Under the pieces are notes generated by a model. It ran no database searches and was not told where the DNA came from. It saw nothing but the letters and a program-made list of their open reading frames with translations. From Hemileia vastatrix (taxonomy: Eukaryota > Basidiomycota > Pucciniomycetes > Pucciniales > Zaghouaniaceae), in assembly GCA_030280995.1 (NCBI GenBank), contig JASXTE010000209.1, forward strand, positions 1-64,000: a stretch of DNA of 64,000 nt. The letters are read 5' to 3'. This document shows positions 35,281 through 47,763 of the stretch, in pieces. Every line of letters begins with the position of its first letter. Position 1 is the stretch's first letter. The position numbers and the translations under genes were made by a program.

Positions 35281-36400
35281 TTACAGAATCAAACATTTCT
35301 TCTTCCCACCACCATTCCCCGCATTCCTCCTTCCAACGCTCATCCACTTCTTCCTCAAAGCTTCCTTCAAAGCCGTATCAAAGACTTCCTGAACTCCAAC
35401 TTTGGTCTTTGCTGAACATTCTACGTATTTGACAGCTCCTATTTGTTTTGCGACTTCCATTCCTTGTTGAACTGAACAAGGCCTCGTTCCTTGAGCTGAC
35501 AACATTGATAATGCATGTGGATCAGTTCGTAAATCAACCTTTAATCCGACTAGTAAGATCGGCACTCCTTCGCAGAAATGATTGATTTCGGGAAACCACT
35601 TTTGAGAATTCGAGAAAGAGTGGGACAGAAGAAGAAGAAGAGAAAGAGGGAATCGGTAAGCAAATTGTTTTAATTTGAAAGAAGACATTATCAACGCAAT
35701 GTTTGCTTCTCTGAAGAGGGAAAGCAGAAATTTCGAGAGAACCTTCGATTTGCTCTTTGCAAGGAAAGTCAGAAAAGAATGAGTAAATTCAATGTTCTCG
35801 TCAATGGGATCCAGATGAACTAGAGCCTTGGATAAATCCCTTATGAGTTTTAACATCATACTTGGTCTGAGCAAATCGAAAGCATCTCTTCTTTGAGAGA
35901 GGATCACAGGATGAGAAGGACAAGTCCAGATTCTCCCTCTTTCTCTAGATCTTCTGCATTACTATCCTTTCCCAATCTTCATGCAAACTCAAATCAAATC
36001 CAAATCCAATCATCTCACTCACCTTATCCAGCACATTTCCCAGACTAGTAGGGAAATCGACAGCGAAGCAGATCAAGATGATGTCGGTTTCAGGATAACT
36101 CAAAGGTCTCAATCGATCGTATTCCTCCTGACCAGCTGTGTCCCACAAAGCCAATTCTATAGTTTTCCCCTCAAATTGAACTATAGGGACGTAATTCTCA
36201 AACACTGTTGGAACGTAAGCTTCTGGGAATTTGTTTTGAGAATAAACGATCAATAGACAAGTCTTTCCGCATCCACCATCCCCAACCACTACCAACTTCT
36301 TTTTGGAATCTATCTGTGGTCTGCCTGGGGCTTGTGGTGGAATGAAGGATCCTTGACCTGGAGGCGCATCGATTGATGAATTGGATTGATGTTGATTCAT
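35281..36400 (-). CDS. Rho-family GTPase, Rho4-like
   Basis: Small GTPase controlling polarity, septation or wall growth in fungi. Exons (minus) 36400-36023 and 35598-35281; 231 residues. The N-terminal extension of about 33 residues before the G domain ([20 protein letters not shown]) is typical of Rho4. G1 is GDGGCGKT, effector loop [11 protein letters not shown]3 [18 protein letters not shown]4 is the variant LKVDLR in place of TKxD, G5 ECSAKT. The C terminus is basic and ends CLIL, a CaaX box with Leu last, predicting geranylgeranylation and membrane attachment. The two exons meet exactly at DK/WFPE, the conserved segment. The intron is 424 nt, long for this window. Rho4 rather than Rho1 or Cdc42 is my inference from the extension and LKVD. 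Confidence 0.88.
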
Positions 36401-36734
36401 TCAAAACAGTTTGGTGTTGGATTGGATTGAGAGAGTGAGAATTGTAGGGTTGGTTGCAGCTTGAATGATGGGGTTTGATTCTGGTTTGAGTGGCTACCTT
36501 CGGGATAAATGTATGAATGAAATGAATGAGATAAGAGATTGCTGATGGTTGGTTCAAGAAGACGAAAGATGAAAGTAGAAAATCGACAAACACTCTTTCG
36601 GTTCAGAGGAATTTGTTTGCCTCTTCGATCACACATCCTTAGGTAGAATCCAAACAAACATTTCGCGAATTTACAAAGATATGTCATTTATATGACGTGA
36701 AGAACAGCACAGCAAGATTTCAATAAGATAATCA
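36401..36734. other. Short intergenic region, no gene seen
   Basis: About 330 bp; promoter of the Rho4-like gene and 3' side of the transporter gene. Nothing else was recognised. Confidence 0.4.
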
Positions 36735-39599
36735 TCAGACTTCTCTTTCCTCTTCTTCCTCTTCTCGAAAGACGCTACTTCCTCTGTTCCTCCGCCTCAG
36801 TTCCTCCCTTCGTATCCTCTCAGTCTTGGTCAATGGAATGAACCTAGTCATAAAGGCAGCCAATAGAGAAGCCAAACCTCCAAACCGTAACACCCAAACC
36901 GTCCCATCTCTCGCGACTTCTTCCGTCGCCTGAGACACGAATTGACTCGTGGAGACTTCTGTGAATTTGAAGATCAGAGAGGCTATGATCGCCACCTGAT
37001 GAAAGAGAACATGTGTGATGAAAAGAACGAAACGCGTTAGATAGAGAGTTAAGAGTTAGAGAGGCGTGTTTAACCTCGCATTCTCTAGCCTACAGCTCAA
37101 AGGACAAAAGGCTCTTCCGATTTCCCTCTTTTTTAGGACTCACCACAAATTGAGGAAGAACAATAGCTATATTATGAACCCCCAAAATCCCACCTGCACC
37201 CCCACTTTCACCACTTCCCTCTTGATTGCCTCCCAAATTCTCATTTTCAAGATTGATAGAACCAATCGTACCATCTCTATTCTCTATCGAATTGGAATGA
37301 TTATTAACGTTTCTCAAATCTTGGTTCACGATTTGATTGCCTCTTGAGAGATAGGAACTACCACTTGGAGAATTGGATCGACTAGAAGAAGTCAAAGGTC
37401 CACAATCTTTTAAAGCTTTGTTCAATCGATTTCGAATCTTGTTCTCTCCTTCAGTATTTCCATTACCTCTTCGATTTTGATTTTGAGGATTTGTGACGAA
37501 TTCATCTTGATCTTGATCTTGCGTTGGTTCATCTTCGTCATAGACTGAGAAATCTGATTCAGGACCATCTTCTTTAAAAAAGCTGCCGATTAGAGAAAAA
37601 GGAACCCAGCTTGCAATTGACCAACTTATACCAACTAAAGAGATCAAGACTATATTAGCTTTTGAAGATTCAGAGAAAAATGTGAGAAATGTTAAGAATG
37701 AATAGAATAGAGATCCGAAAGTCCAGATGGATCGGAGGGTGAAACCAGATTTCAAAGATTCGAAAGAGTTAAAAGAGGGGAATAATTTAGCTAAGAATGT
37801 TCTTGGTTTTTGCGAAGAGGATGTGAGATTGGAATTGGAGTCGGGATTGGTTTCTTGATTGTGATTGAAGTTCTGGATCGTCGAGGTTGAATCTGACACT
37901 GGTAGACTTGGGGAAATAAAGTTGGATTCACTGGCTAAGGCTAATCTTGGTAGAATGAAACCTGAGACGAGAGATACGATTGCATATAGCCTGTATCAAA
38001 TAAGCGAAAGAGAAAGCAGAAAGTCAGCCTATGAAAAAGTTGAGCGTCATCGCCACGCATCGACAACTTTGGCTCTCGAAAGACTCACAACATGGCCAAA
38101 CTTGCGATCTCCTCGTTTCTTTCCTTTGAACTTTCCCCCTTCATCTCGACTCCGAATTCTGTGGGCTGATTCCTTTTCCTTTCAGATTGTTCCCTCTCTC
38201 TCAGACCTATCAGATAAGTAGTGCTATAGAATAAGAAAGGAAACCAACCCATAAAGGCAAAGAATTGTACAAAACAAATCCTCTTTACAGAATTTGGTAA
38301 ATATTTGATAGTATTTTTCAAGTTCTTCAAAAGGTTCTTCAACTTTTCTCTGAAAGAGATATTAATTCCTATTTGTTCTTGTCTCGTATCTTGATATTCC
38401 TTAGTAGTCAAACAAGTAATCGAAACACACATCAATAAAGAAACTATAGAGATGATTGAAAACTTTCTAAATTGATTTGATTCTTCATTACCTTTTTGAT
38501 TTCCCAACCAATCCAAATATCTAGATTGATTAAGATTGATATAACCAACAAAATAACCGAAAATGTTACCTATAGAAGTCATTTTCCCTTGCCAAGCATT
38601 TGCGTTTGACATTTGATTTTCATTAATGGAATCCAAAATGAGAGCTCTAGAGACAGTTTGTAAAGCATTCAGACTGAAATCCAACAACCAAAAAGCAATG
38701 ATGGAAATCAATTGAACCAAAAAGATCAAATAATCTCTCCTAATAGGATCCCAATTGCCTAAACCAATGTTGAATAAATCGATCAAAAAGTTAGAAATTG
38801 GATTTGAAAAGGCCAAGATGAGAGTTGAAAAGGAGATAAAGATTGAAGAGCCTATCATGTAGTTTCTTCTTTTACCATGATTGGAAGTGGAAGAATCGGA
38901 TAGAGAACCAATGATTGGTTGAGAGATCAAACCAGTGACTGGACCTGCTAACCAAACTAGACTTGTGGATTGTTTTGATAAACCCAAGGATAATAGATAG
39001 GGAGTTCCATAGGCTAATTCCAAAGTCCAAGCCACTTGAGCTCCAGCCAGTGATAAGGTCAACAGGATCAATTTCAAAGTGGATAGTTGAGGTCTGATAT
39101 CTTTTGACTCCCTCAATTGAATAGTATCGATTGAATCGTCATCATCATTTACACTCCTTCGCCTTGAATGATTGTCTATCACACTCGAACTTGAGACTCT
39201 TCTATCTTGATCCTCGCCAGCGTTCCTTCTACTGAGACTTGCGAACCAAGTACTATCCCTGATCCCCTTCAAAGTCTTCATCAAGAATCCACTATTCTTG
39301 TTCTGTAACTCTTCCAATTCCCTCTGTCTCTTTAATTGATCAGATTGCCTTCGATCATAACTTTCCTGTCTCCACAAATGGAAACCTGACCATCGAGTCT
39401 CGTCTATCGGTCTCTGAGGTGATGATGGATTTGGAGATAAACGATTGTTTGTAGTTGAAGGTGAAGATGGATTAGAATTGATGTTATTTGCAGGTCTGAC
39501 GGTCAAGGAAGATGAAGAGGAAGAGGCCGGATTGGAAGAATGATGAGAAGAGGATAGAAGCTCATCAAAGGATTCTACGGCTGGTGGAGTAGAAGTCAT
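36735..39599 (-). CDS. Sucrose/alpha-glucoside transporter-like MFS permease (GPH/SUT family)
   Basis: Sugar/proton symporter of the plant-SUT and yeast Sut1 type. Exons (minus) 39599-38089, 37990-37144, 36995-36735; 872 residues, with no frame error. After a Ser/Asn/Pro-rich cytosolic N terminus of about 170 residues, twelve membrane helices are readable. SUT hallmarks: LSLAGAQVAWTLELAYGTPY, LVWLAGPVTGLISQPIIGSL, GSLSDSSTSNHGKRRNY, and FFAFMGWFPFLFYSTTYLI in the second half. The large central loop is disordered, with Ser/Asn-rich and acidic stretches, and the helix FTLRSIWTFGSLFYSFLTFL follows. The end is charged (RIRREELRRRN). It is transcribed divergently from SNU114. Substrate is inferred from family only. 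Confidence 0.88.
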
Positions 39600-39790
39600 C
39601 TCATTGGGGGAATGGAATTGCAGGATTGAATCGGATGCTGGAAGGATTAGAGAAAGAGATAGTCAAAGGAGTTGGATGAGTAGTTGAGGATAAGATGGCA
39701 AGAAGGACAGAATCTACTATATCTTCTTCTTGTTCTACTAACCATCCACTCATCCAGCTGGCCATTCTATCTATCTAGCATATCCAAATC
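39600..39790. promoter_or_regulatory. Shared divergent promoter transporter / SNU114
   Basis: 191 bp between the two start codons. No specific binding site was recognised; the sequence is mixed, with a T-rich patch near 39720-39750 upstream of SNU114. Confidence 0.35.
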
Positions 39791-42700
39791 ATGGATGATT
39801 ACGACGAATTGCAAGTATCAATTACACATTCACATCCATGTTAACTCTCATCTCTGCCTTTCCTCTTCGCTTACCATCTCTAACCTTCCCCATTCTCATC
39901 CCCTCTCTCTCTATCTATCCCACAGCGGTAACTACATTGGAGCTCTATCTGATTCAGAAGATGAAGTATCTCAAGATGAAGAACAAGATCAACATCAACA
40001 GCAATCCTCTTTCCAAGAAGCTCTACCCGATCTAGAAGAACCAGAATCTCTAGAAGGTTATTCAGAAGATGTAGAAATGTCTTCAGGCGAACCTCAACAT
40101 TCCCTAATCAGAGTGGATGAGACCAGTTCAAACGCTATAGTTCTACACGAAGATAAGAAATATTACCAAACTGCAAACGAAGTTTATGGAGAGGATGTCG
40201 AAACCTTGGTTCAGGAAGAAGATTTACAACCTATCTCTCAACCCATCATTGAACCTGTAAAGATCAAAAAGTTCACTTTGGAGAAATCAGACGAGGAATT
40301 GCCAGTGACTAGATTTGATAAGAACTTCATGTTGGATTTGATGAACTTCCCGAATGACGTGAGGAATCTGACCGTCGTTGGTCATTTCCATCATGGGAAA
40401 ACTAGCTTGTTGGACATGCTGGTGGAGGAAACTCATCAGGTAGAGATTGATATAGATACAAGGGTGAGTAGATACAAGTTAAGCGACCGAGGTTTGGTTT
40501 GGAGAGGCAAAGGCTTTTGTTACGAAGATCATCAGAAGAGCACATCCTAAATCCTGTCCATTCTCGTTTCTTTCCTATCATTCTATCTCTTTCAAAAGCT
40601 ACGATATACTGATTCCCATCTTCTAGCAAGGAAAAGAGGAATTTCTATCAAGTCAGGTCCAATCTCTTTGGTTCTACAGAATACCAAAGGTAAATCTTAT
40701 CTTTGCAACTTGATTGATACTCCTGGTCATACCAATTTCCACGACGAAGTTGCTGCTTCAATGAGATTGAGCGATGGTGTCCTGTTGGTGGTAGATGTGG
40801 TCGAAGGACTCATGTGTGGAAATGAGAGGATTATTCGATATGCTTTGGTGAGTCGAGAGTCTAGAAGAAGATGAAATTGGAGAGAGAAAGAGATTCCATA
40901 ATCGAACACTGTGATGAGAGCATTTGGATTCGAGCATTGTAGAAAATTCAAGACTTTCGATTCCAGTCTCGCGAAAACATGCAGAACGACGAGAGCTCGT
41001 CGAGATCTCTGAACTTGCTTCTCTTCTCGATCCTGCCTCCCACTTCCTTCCCTTCTGCTCAGAGAGAGGGACTTCCGATAGTCTTGTGCCTGAACAAGAT
41101 GGATCGATTAATTCTCGAACTCAGGTTACCACCTTCCGAAGCTTACTTCAAGATCAAACATTGCATAGAAGAAATCAACAATCTCATAGCCTCGATAGAT
41201 CCGAATCCATCTCTTCGATTAGGACCAGAATTAGGAAACGTATGTTTCGCTTCTACTCAAACAGGTTGGTGTTTCACTCTACGAAGTTTCTCTAAAATGT
41301 ACAATGACACTTATGGATCCATCGACGTGGAAGAATTCGCAAAAAGATTATGGGGAAACATTTATTACAATTCTGAGAATAGGAACTTCACTCGAAAACC
41401 TGAAGATCCAGAATCCAAGAGAAGTTTCGTTCATTTCATTCTGGAACCGATTTACAAACTTTATACTCAAGTCTTGAGTTCGGATACTGAAAGTTTGAAG
41501 AAGACATTGAAAGAATTGGGAATCAGATTAAAAGATAATGTTTTCAAGATTGATGTTAGACCTTTGTTGAAGATTATTTTGAATCAGTTCTTTGGTTCAA
41601 GTTCTGGTTTGATTGACATCATTGTTGAGAACATTTCATCTCCAAAGGAGAATGCAAAAAAGAAGATCGACAATATTTATTCAGGTCCTTTGGAGGGTGA
41701 AATTTATAACTCAATGTTGGAATGTAATCCAGAAGGTCCTTTGATGGTTTATATTACTAAACTTTATGCTTCAAGTGATGCTGCAGAGTTTAGAGCGTTT
41801 GGTAGAATTCTATCTGGAACTCTCAAGAATAATCAAGAAATCAAGGTTTGTGGTGAAGGTTTTGATCAAGACGATGATGAAGATATGATTATTACCACAG
41901 TCAAAGGATTATTCTTGAATCAAACGAGATATCTAATTCCAACCGATGGTATTCCTGCTGGAAATTTCTGTCTCATTTCAGGAATTGATGAAAACATTTC
42001 CAAAACTTCTACAATCACTTCAAGTAATGTTCCAAACGATGAAATTTATACTTTCAAACCTGTCAATCATTTCACTCAATCCGTTTTAAAGATTTCAGTC
42101 GAACCTTTGAATCCATCGGAATTACCTAAAATGCTTCAAGGTTTGAGAATGGTTAATAAATCTTATCCTTTGTTGAAAACTAAGGTTGAGGAATCTGGTG
42201 AACATGTCATCTTTGGAACTGGAGAACTTTATTTGGATTGTGTCATGCATGATTTGAGGAAAATCTTTTCGGAAATTGAAATCAAGGTTTCTGATCCGGT
42301 CGTTAGGTTCGCTGAAACCGTGGTGGAAACTAGTCAGGTCAAATGTTATGGTATGACGCCGAATAAGAAGTGAGTGTAGCTCTACAACGAGGAATGAATC
42401 GGGAACGGCTATCTATCGTTGCTGCGATTGTGTCACTAACTGTAACTCTCCTCTCACATTCATTGGTCTTTCACAGGAACAAGCTCACTATCATTGCAGA
42501 GCCTTTGGAGAAGGGTTTGGCAGAAGACATTGAGAATGGAAAGCTCAACATCAAGATGCCTCCGAGAGAGCTTGGAAAGCATCTCCAAGAGGTGAGTGAA
42601 TTGTTTTCGTCGATGTTGGGAACGATATCTCAGAGCCTTCGAGTTTGGAGAAGCTGACTTAGACTATCTCCATCTTCTGTTCTCTCTCCCTACTCTGTTC

Positions 42701-43653
42701 AGAAATATGGATGGGATCTTCTAGCTTCACGATCGGTTTGGGCTTTCGGACCGGAAGACAATGGTCCAAACATCCTAGTCGATGATACTCTACCTTCCGA
42801 AGTCGACAAGAAATTACTCTACACGATACGAGAATCAATCAAGCAAGGATTCCAATGGGGAACTCGAGAAGGACCTTTGTGCGATGAACCGATTAGAGGA
42901 GTCAAGTTCAGAATCCTAGATTGCTCGTTAGCACCAGAACCAATCAATAGAGGAGGAGGACAAATCATTCCAACCTCAAGAAGGGTTTGTTATGCTGCTT
43001 TCTTGTTGGCTTCCCCAAGATTAATGGAACCGATCTATTACGTCGAAGTTCAATCTCCACAAGATTGCGTCGCTGCAGTCTATACTGTGCTTGCAAGGAG
43101 GAGAGGTCATGTAGTTCAAGACCTTCCGAAAGCTGGAACTCCTTTGTTTACCGTCAAGGCTTACATTCCTGTAATGGACGCTAATGGTTTCGAAACTGAT
43201 TTGAGAGTTCATACTCAAGGTCAAGCTTTCTGTTTGCAAATGTTCAGTCATTGGGAAGTCGTTCCTGGTGATCCTATGGATACTAGTGTTAAGCTTAGAC
43301 CTTTGGAACCAGCCCCTCCTCTGGCTTTGGCTAGAGATTTCGTTCTCAAGACTCGAAGAAGGAAGGTGAGTCTCTGCAAGTCTGTCTTTACTTCTCGACG
43401 TGGTTTCTTCTCATCTAACTGGATCATTACTCTCTTTCTTCTCTCTTTCCAGGGTCTCAATGATCAAATTGCAGTTTCTTCTTACTTGGTCAGTATCAGT
43501 CGATGTCTGTTCGACTCTCCCTTGCTTTGTGGGGTCTCTGCTCAGTCTCTTTCTTTCTCGTCTCTTATTTGTTTCTCTCTCTCTCCCCATTCTTTCCTCT
43601 CACAGGATCAAGACATGGTTGTCGCTTTGGCTTCTTCAGGTTTCGAAATTTAA
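39791..43653 (+). CDS. SNU114: U5 snRNP GTPase Snu114 (EFTUD2)
   Basis: EF-2-like GTPase of the U5 snRNP; it drives U4/U6 unwinding and spliceosome disassembly with Brr2 and Prp8. Eight exons: 39791-39810, 39926-40463, 40599-40847, 41063-42369, 42477-42591, 42703-43365, 43453-43488, 43606-43653; 991 residues, no frame break. The protein starts [20 protein letters not shown], matching the family only if intron 1 uses the donor GCAAGT (a GC-AG intron). An acidic N-terminal region is followed by G1 [14 protein letters not shown], switch [20 protein letters not shown]3 [11 protein letters not shown] and G4 NKMD ([13 protein letters not shown]). EF-2 domains II-V follow, ending [12 protein letters not shown] and DQDMVV. 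Spacing and length match animal and yeast orthologues. Confidence 0.95.
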
Positions 43654-43930
43654 TAAGTGAATCCATGATATCTCTCTCCTTCTCTCACTCCTCCATATCA
43701 TCTCTGTCTGCTCTGTTGCCTCGTACTCTTGTATTTCTTATTAGCTTTCTCAAAATCGAAAAGTACGAAATAATCAGCAATTCGCACTCTAGGACTTGTT
43801 TCGCTTTCATTGTCGAAATAAAAATCGACTTCACTACAAGAATTGTTATACAACAATGCATCTCTCATCTTCGACTGATCGTCTCTTACTGCACCCCAGA
43901 CTATTTCATCCGATCCCTCTTCTTTTCCCA
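43654..43930. other. Convergent 3' intergenic region
   Basis: 277 bp between the SNU114 and HEI10-like stops; T-rich with AAATAAA-like sequence near 43823. No gene. Confidence 0.4.
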
Positions 43931-46349
43931 TCATCCAAATTCATCCCGATCCAAATTCCTAGCTGAAGTGGATCCCATTGGTTGAATCGATGAAGCTCTT
44001 TCTCCACGAGACGAGAAGAGGTTCGAACTACCTTCTCCATTGATATCATCTCTTCCATCGTAGTGATTGTTGAATTGACTCCTTGAGCTATTGAACGTAC
44101 CTTTACTTCTATTCCCATCGTTTCTAGAGTCAAAACTTGCTGTTCTGTCCATTCCGACTCCACCTTCTCTCATCGATGTTAAAGGTTTCATAGGCGAAAT
44201 GAACGGCCTCCTTTGAGGAGTCTGGAATTGAATAGTTTGCTGTTGGATGTCTAGTTGATTTTGACTCATGAAGACGTTTCCACTGCGAGGAGTTTGAGAC
44301 AATCCCATTTGAGAGACTGATTGAGGTCGTGGATTCGATGCTGACAAAAAGTCAGAGCGACTTGGTGGAAGAGACTGAGGAATTGAGCTTGGAGGTCTAC
44401 CATTTCTAGAGTTGAGTGGAGTACTAGCTGCAGAAGCTGGACGAAAGTATCTTCGTCCTCCATTGGGTGTAGCAGGAATTGACCTTCCACTTCCGTTCTC
44501 ATTTCCAATTCCAGTGTTGAGCCTGGAAGTTTGAGTTGGATCAGGCTGAGAATGGTAGTCGACTTGTTCTGGAATCGAGTCTGTTGTTTGAAAAAGAAAG
44601 AAGGTGGTCAGAGAAGAACCAGACGTGAAGTCATTGCGAAGCAGAGGATAGGAAACTCACTCTGAGCTCGAGTTGGAGTCTGAGAGTCTTGAGAAAGCGG
44701 CATCGGCATCGCAGGAATGCTACCTTGAGACCTAGAACCTCCATCATCGATTCTTGGTGCTTTTGAAGGTCTTTGTTGATTCAGAGTAGAGGCGTACTCG
44801 TTGCGAGACATGGTCGGAGGTCCCATTTGCATCTGAGAAGAGTTGCTGTTGACGACTTGACGCGAACCTGGTCGAGCAGATGAGGGTCTCGAATTGAAAG
44901 CGTACTGCCTGTAGTTGCGAGTGTATGAGAGAAATGAAATCATTTTCAATCAGTTAAGCTGCAAAACACGAGGGCAAAGAGGCATGATCGCGGAGCTGCC
45001 TTAGATCGTCAACTCACTGAAGATTTTTTCTTGGACTTGCGTCTTCTTCTTCAATGTCGTGCAAGCTCCTGGTTCCAGAACCACGATTCACCTCGAATGT
45101 GAATTGATTGTGAGAATGATTCTCTTCGGATCTGGAGTTTCTCGGTGTCGAAGAAGTCGGTCGAGGAGAGATCGGTCTGGAAGAGAAGGGAGAAGTCGAA
45201 GAGCCACGTCAACGTTGAGAAACCTGAATGTATGCCCTTCAAAACTCTCTTTTGTCTTACCTCTGAGACATCTCTCCACTTCCAGTGTTGTTCTGCTGCT
45301 CTTGATTTGCTAGACTCTGTCGTAGGCTTGCGACTTGCGCTGTGAGTTCGAGATTGGCACTTGGAGAGGGCAGCCAGGGAGAAGTTGGCTCAGTTCTCGC
45401 TTTCTTTCTTCATATTGGGACAGAAAGCGACAAATTATTCTTTTCTTCAACTCACTGCTTTAATTCTCGAGCAGCCACCAACTCCTTCCTCGTCTCGATG
45501 AGTGTCTTTTGTTGAGCGATCGTCTTGCTTTTCAAGAACCTGGTCGAGACATGAGACGAAAGCTTTGCATCAGCTAGAGCTCTTGTATTCCAAGATGAGA
45601 GCACTGTAGCTCTCTACTCACTTCAAGAGATGAGACATGTGCTCGTGCTTCGACCAAGTCAGAAGGGAGAGAGCGAGTCAGCGAAGAAGACTTGAAAGTC
45701 AAGATAGGCTTTGGAATTTGAATACTCGACGCACTTGGAACTGAATCGAGCGAGTGAGAGAGCGAAGAGAGAGGGAGGTCAGTGAAGAATCTTCGATAGT
45801 CACTACTATAGCAAAATCTCAAAGAGCTACGAACATCATAAACCTTGACAAGCTCAGAGAGAGCTTGTGGTGTGGGACGAAAGTAAGGCGCCACTGGAGC
45901 CGGCAGCTTCGACAACGAAGAGAGATAAAGAGAAAGAGAAACATTGTCAGAAAGTGTCTCGAACCTCATCTACATCTACATTTCTCGACTCACATCAGGT
46001 TTGAGCTCGACGATCTTGGCCGTAGGGAACTTGCAGAAAGGACAAGCATAACTTGCGTTGATGCCTTTGTCTAACGGCAGATCCAGCTCGCATAGAATGT
46101 GTGTGCACTGTGAATCAAGTGACAAACTCATGTTCAGTAAAGAGATCGGAATCAAAAAAATCGAAGGTTTGCACGAGGTTGCAGAAGTTGAGAAGACGTT
46201 GATCTTACAGATGTCAGAAGAAATCTTGGAGAAGGAGTTCCATCTGGCTGTATTGATCCTGGAGGTCTGTAGTCTCTGTAGCATATCAAACAGTGAATAT
46301 GAAGGTCTGCAAAGTTTGAGGCTTCGCTTTTGGACGATCTTGAAGACAT
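43931..46349 (-). CDS. HEI10/Zip3-like RING protein (meiotic crossover E3, putative)
   Basis: Exons (minus): 46349-46209, 46107-45994, 45906-45622, 45539-45456, 45359-45261, 45176-45018, 44908-44661, 44580-43931. The start is MSSRSSKSEASNF. A RING-like finger spans the exon 1/2 join: HCLICY, then LLTSCTHILC, then YACPFCKFP. It is followed by PVAPYFRPTPQALSEL, a coiled coil (KSKTIAQQKTLIETRKELVA and LTAQVASLRQSLANQEQQ), and a Ser/Arg/Pro/Gln-rich C terminus of about 300 residues. RING, short linker, coiled coil and basic disordered tail is the layout of HEI10/Zip3/RNF212 SUMO or ubiquitin E3s that mark crossover sites. Exons 3 and 4 do not join in phase (one-base slip). The family call rests on architecture; another RING E3 is possible. 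Confidence 0.55.
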
Positions 46350-46846
46350 TTGTGTCGGTTTTGAGGGTGTTGGAGAAGGGAAGAAGTGGACGCGACGAGG
46401 ATTGCTCAAAGTACTCTGTCGAGGTGGCAAATCTCACTCTTTTCTAGACATCAATAATGATAAAAATCTTATTGATCATCATTTGCTCAGGATCGATGTC
46501 AGGATTGAAGAGTGATAAGAATACTCTTGCTTCATCTTTTCAAGACTCGACAGGTAGGCTAGCCTCGTCGAGTCGAATAGTGCGGAGAGCCTTTCTTTCT
46601 ACTACCCTGGTCCGTTATACAAATAAATGTGTGAGATTTTTTATTTTTGATGCAGAAGTAGAATACAAGATTGAAGGAGAAGTTGATTCAAAACAAGGAC
46701 GCGAAGTGGGAAGAGCAAGCAAGGACGAATCGACGATTCGGGGATGAAAAAGCTGATCGTATCAATTGTGAATACGAGGGGGAAAGTTCACCTCAAAGAC
46801 AAGAAAGATCACATGGAAGCAACTGGAGGAGACTCTGCCGTCAGAT
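46350..46846. other. Intergenic region, no gene seen
   Basis: About 500 bp between the HEI10-like start and the prefoldin stop. TTTTTTATTTTTGATG near 46640 and several short frames, none convincing. Confidence 0.35.
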
Positions 46847-47643
46847 CTAACTTGAAGCCTGTTGAGCTTGACGTTGATTGTCCATTCCTTGGAAGAGATC
46901 TCTCATATGACCTTGAGCTTCTCCGAACTGTTTCTCAAGGAACTGTCAGGGAGAGACAAAATATCAAAGCAGCAAAAGAAGGAAGGAGGAAAGAAAGATG
47001 ACGTCAACAAAGGAAAAGCAAGAAGAGAGAGATCGTAAAGCAAGTCGAATGAGAACGAACTCACCTTCTGTTTCTTTGTAAGATTCGAAATGTCGTCCTT
47101 CATCATCTTCTCTTTCGAAGCCAGATCTTTCTGAATCTCGGATTTGTCTTCCATCAGGAACCTTTGGACGAATTAGAGAGAAAGGAAGAGAGAGGCTCAG
47201 TGTTCAGTCTGAGAGTAGAACAGTATCACAGAGGAGAAGCACGCACTCAATGAGAGTGGAGTCGAATTCGATCCTCAGAGACTTGTACAATTATCAAATC
47301 ATTCGAACTTTACGAAATTTACCAAAGTAAAGGTGGTCTAATCCGAGAAAGGCTCTCACTTCATCCACTCAATCGAAGTACTCATCTCACTATCTCAGCT
47401 TCAACAGATGAACCTTCCTCTTCTGCCAACTCACATTTTGCCTACACCCTTGTAGAATGATACATTTCCATCCTTTCCCTGCTCATCCAACTCTTTGCTA
47501 GTCAAGTTCAACATGGTAGCTTCCTTATCTTTTGCTTGGACCTGAGCCTTGACCATGGAAAGCTGCCTGCTCGAATTGATCAATGTGGATTGCATTTGAG
47601 CGAGAATCTTTTGCAATGCTTCTTCTGGAAGTGCTTGAGACAT
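46847..47643 (-). CDS. PFD1: Prefoldin subunit 1
   Basis: Beta-type subunit of the hexameric prefoldin chaperone, which hands unfolded actin and tubulin to CCT. Exons (minus) 47643-47435, 47161-47065, 46942-46847; 133 residues, the family's usual size, all in phase. It is two helices of a coiled coil around a beta hairpin: MSQALPEEALQKILAQMQ, QLSMVKAQVQAKDKE, the hairpin GNVSFYKGVGKMFLMEDK, then KEKMMKDDISNLTKKQK and FLEKQFGEAQGHMRDLF. The hairpin core GKMFL is the strongest signature. It shares a 120-bp divergent promoter with CSTF2. Confidence 0.85.
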
Positions 47644-47763
47644 CTTTGATATTGAGAAAGAAGTAAAGAGTGACGAGTTAAGAAGGAGAGAGTTAAGGAA
47701 AGAGAAAGAGAGTCTTGCTTCTCACCATCAACTCTATCCATCCAATTCAATCAATTCAATCCA

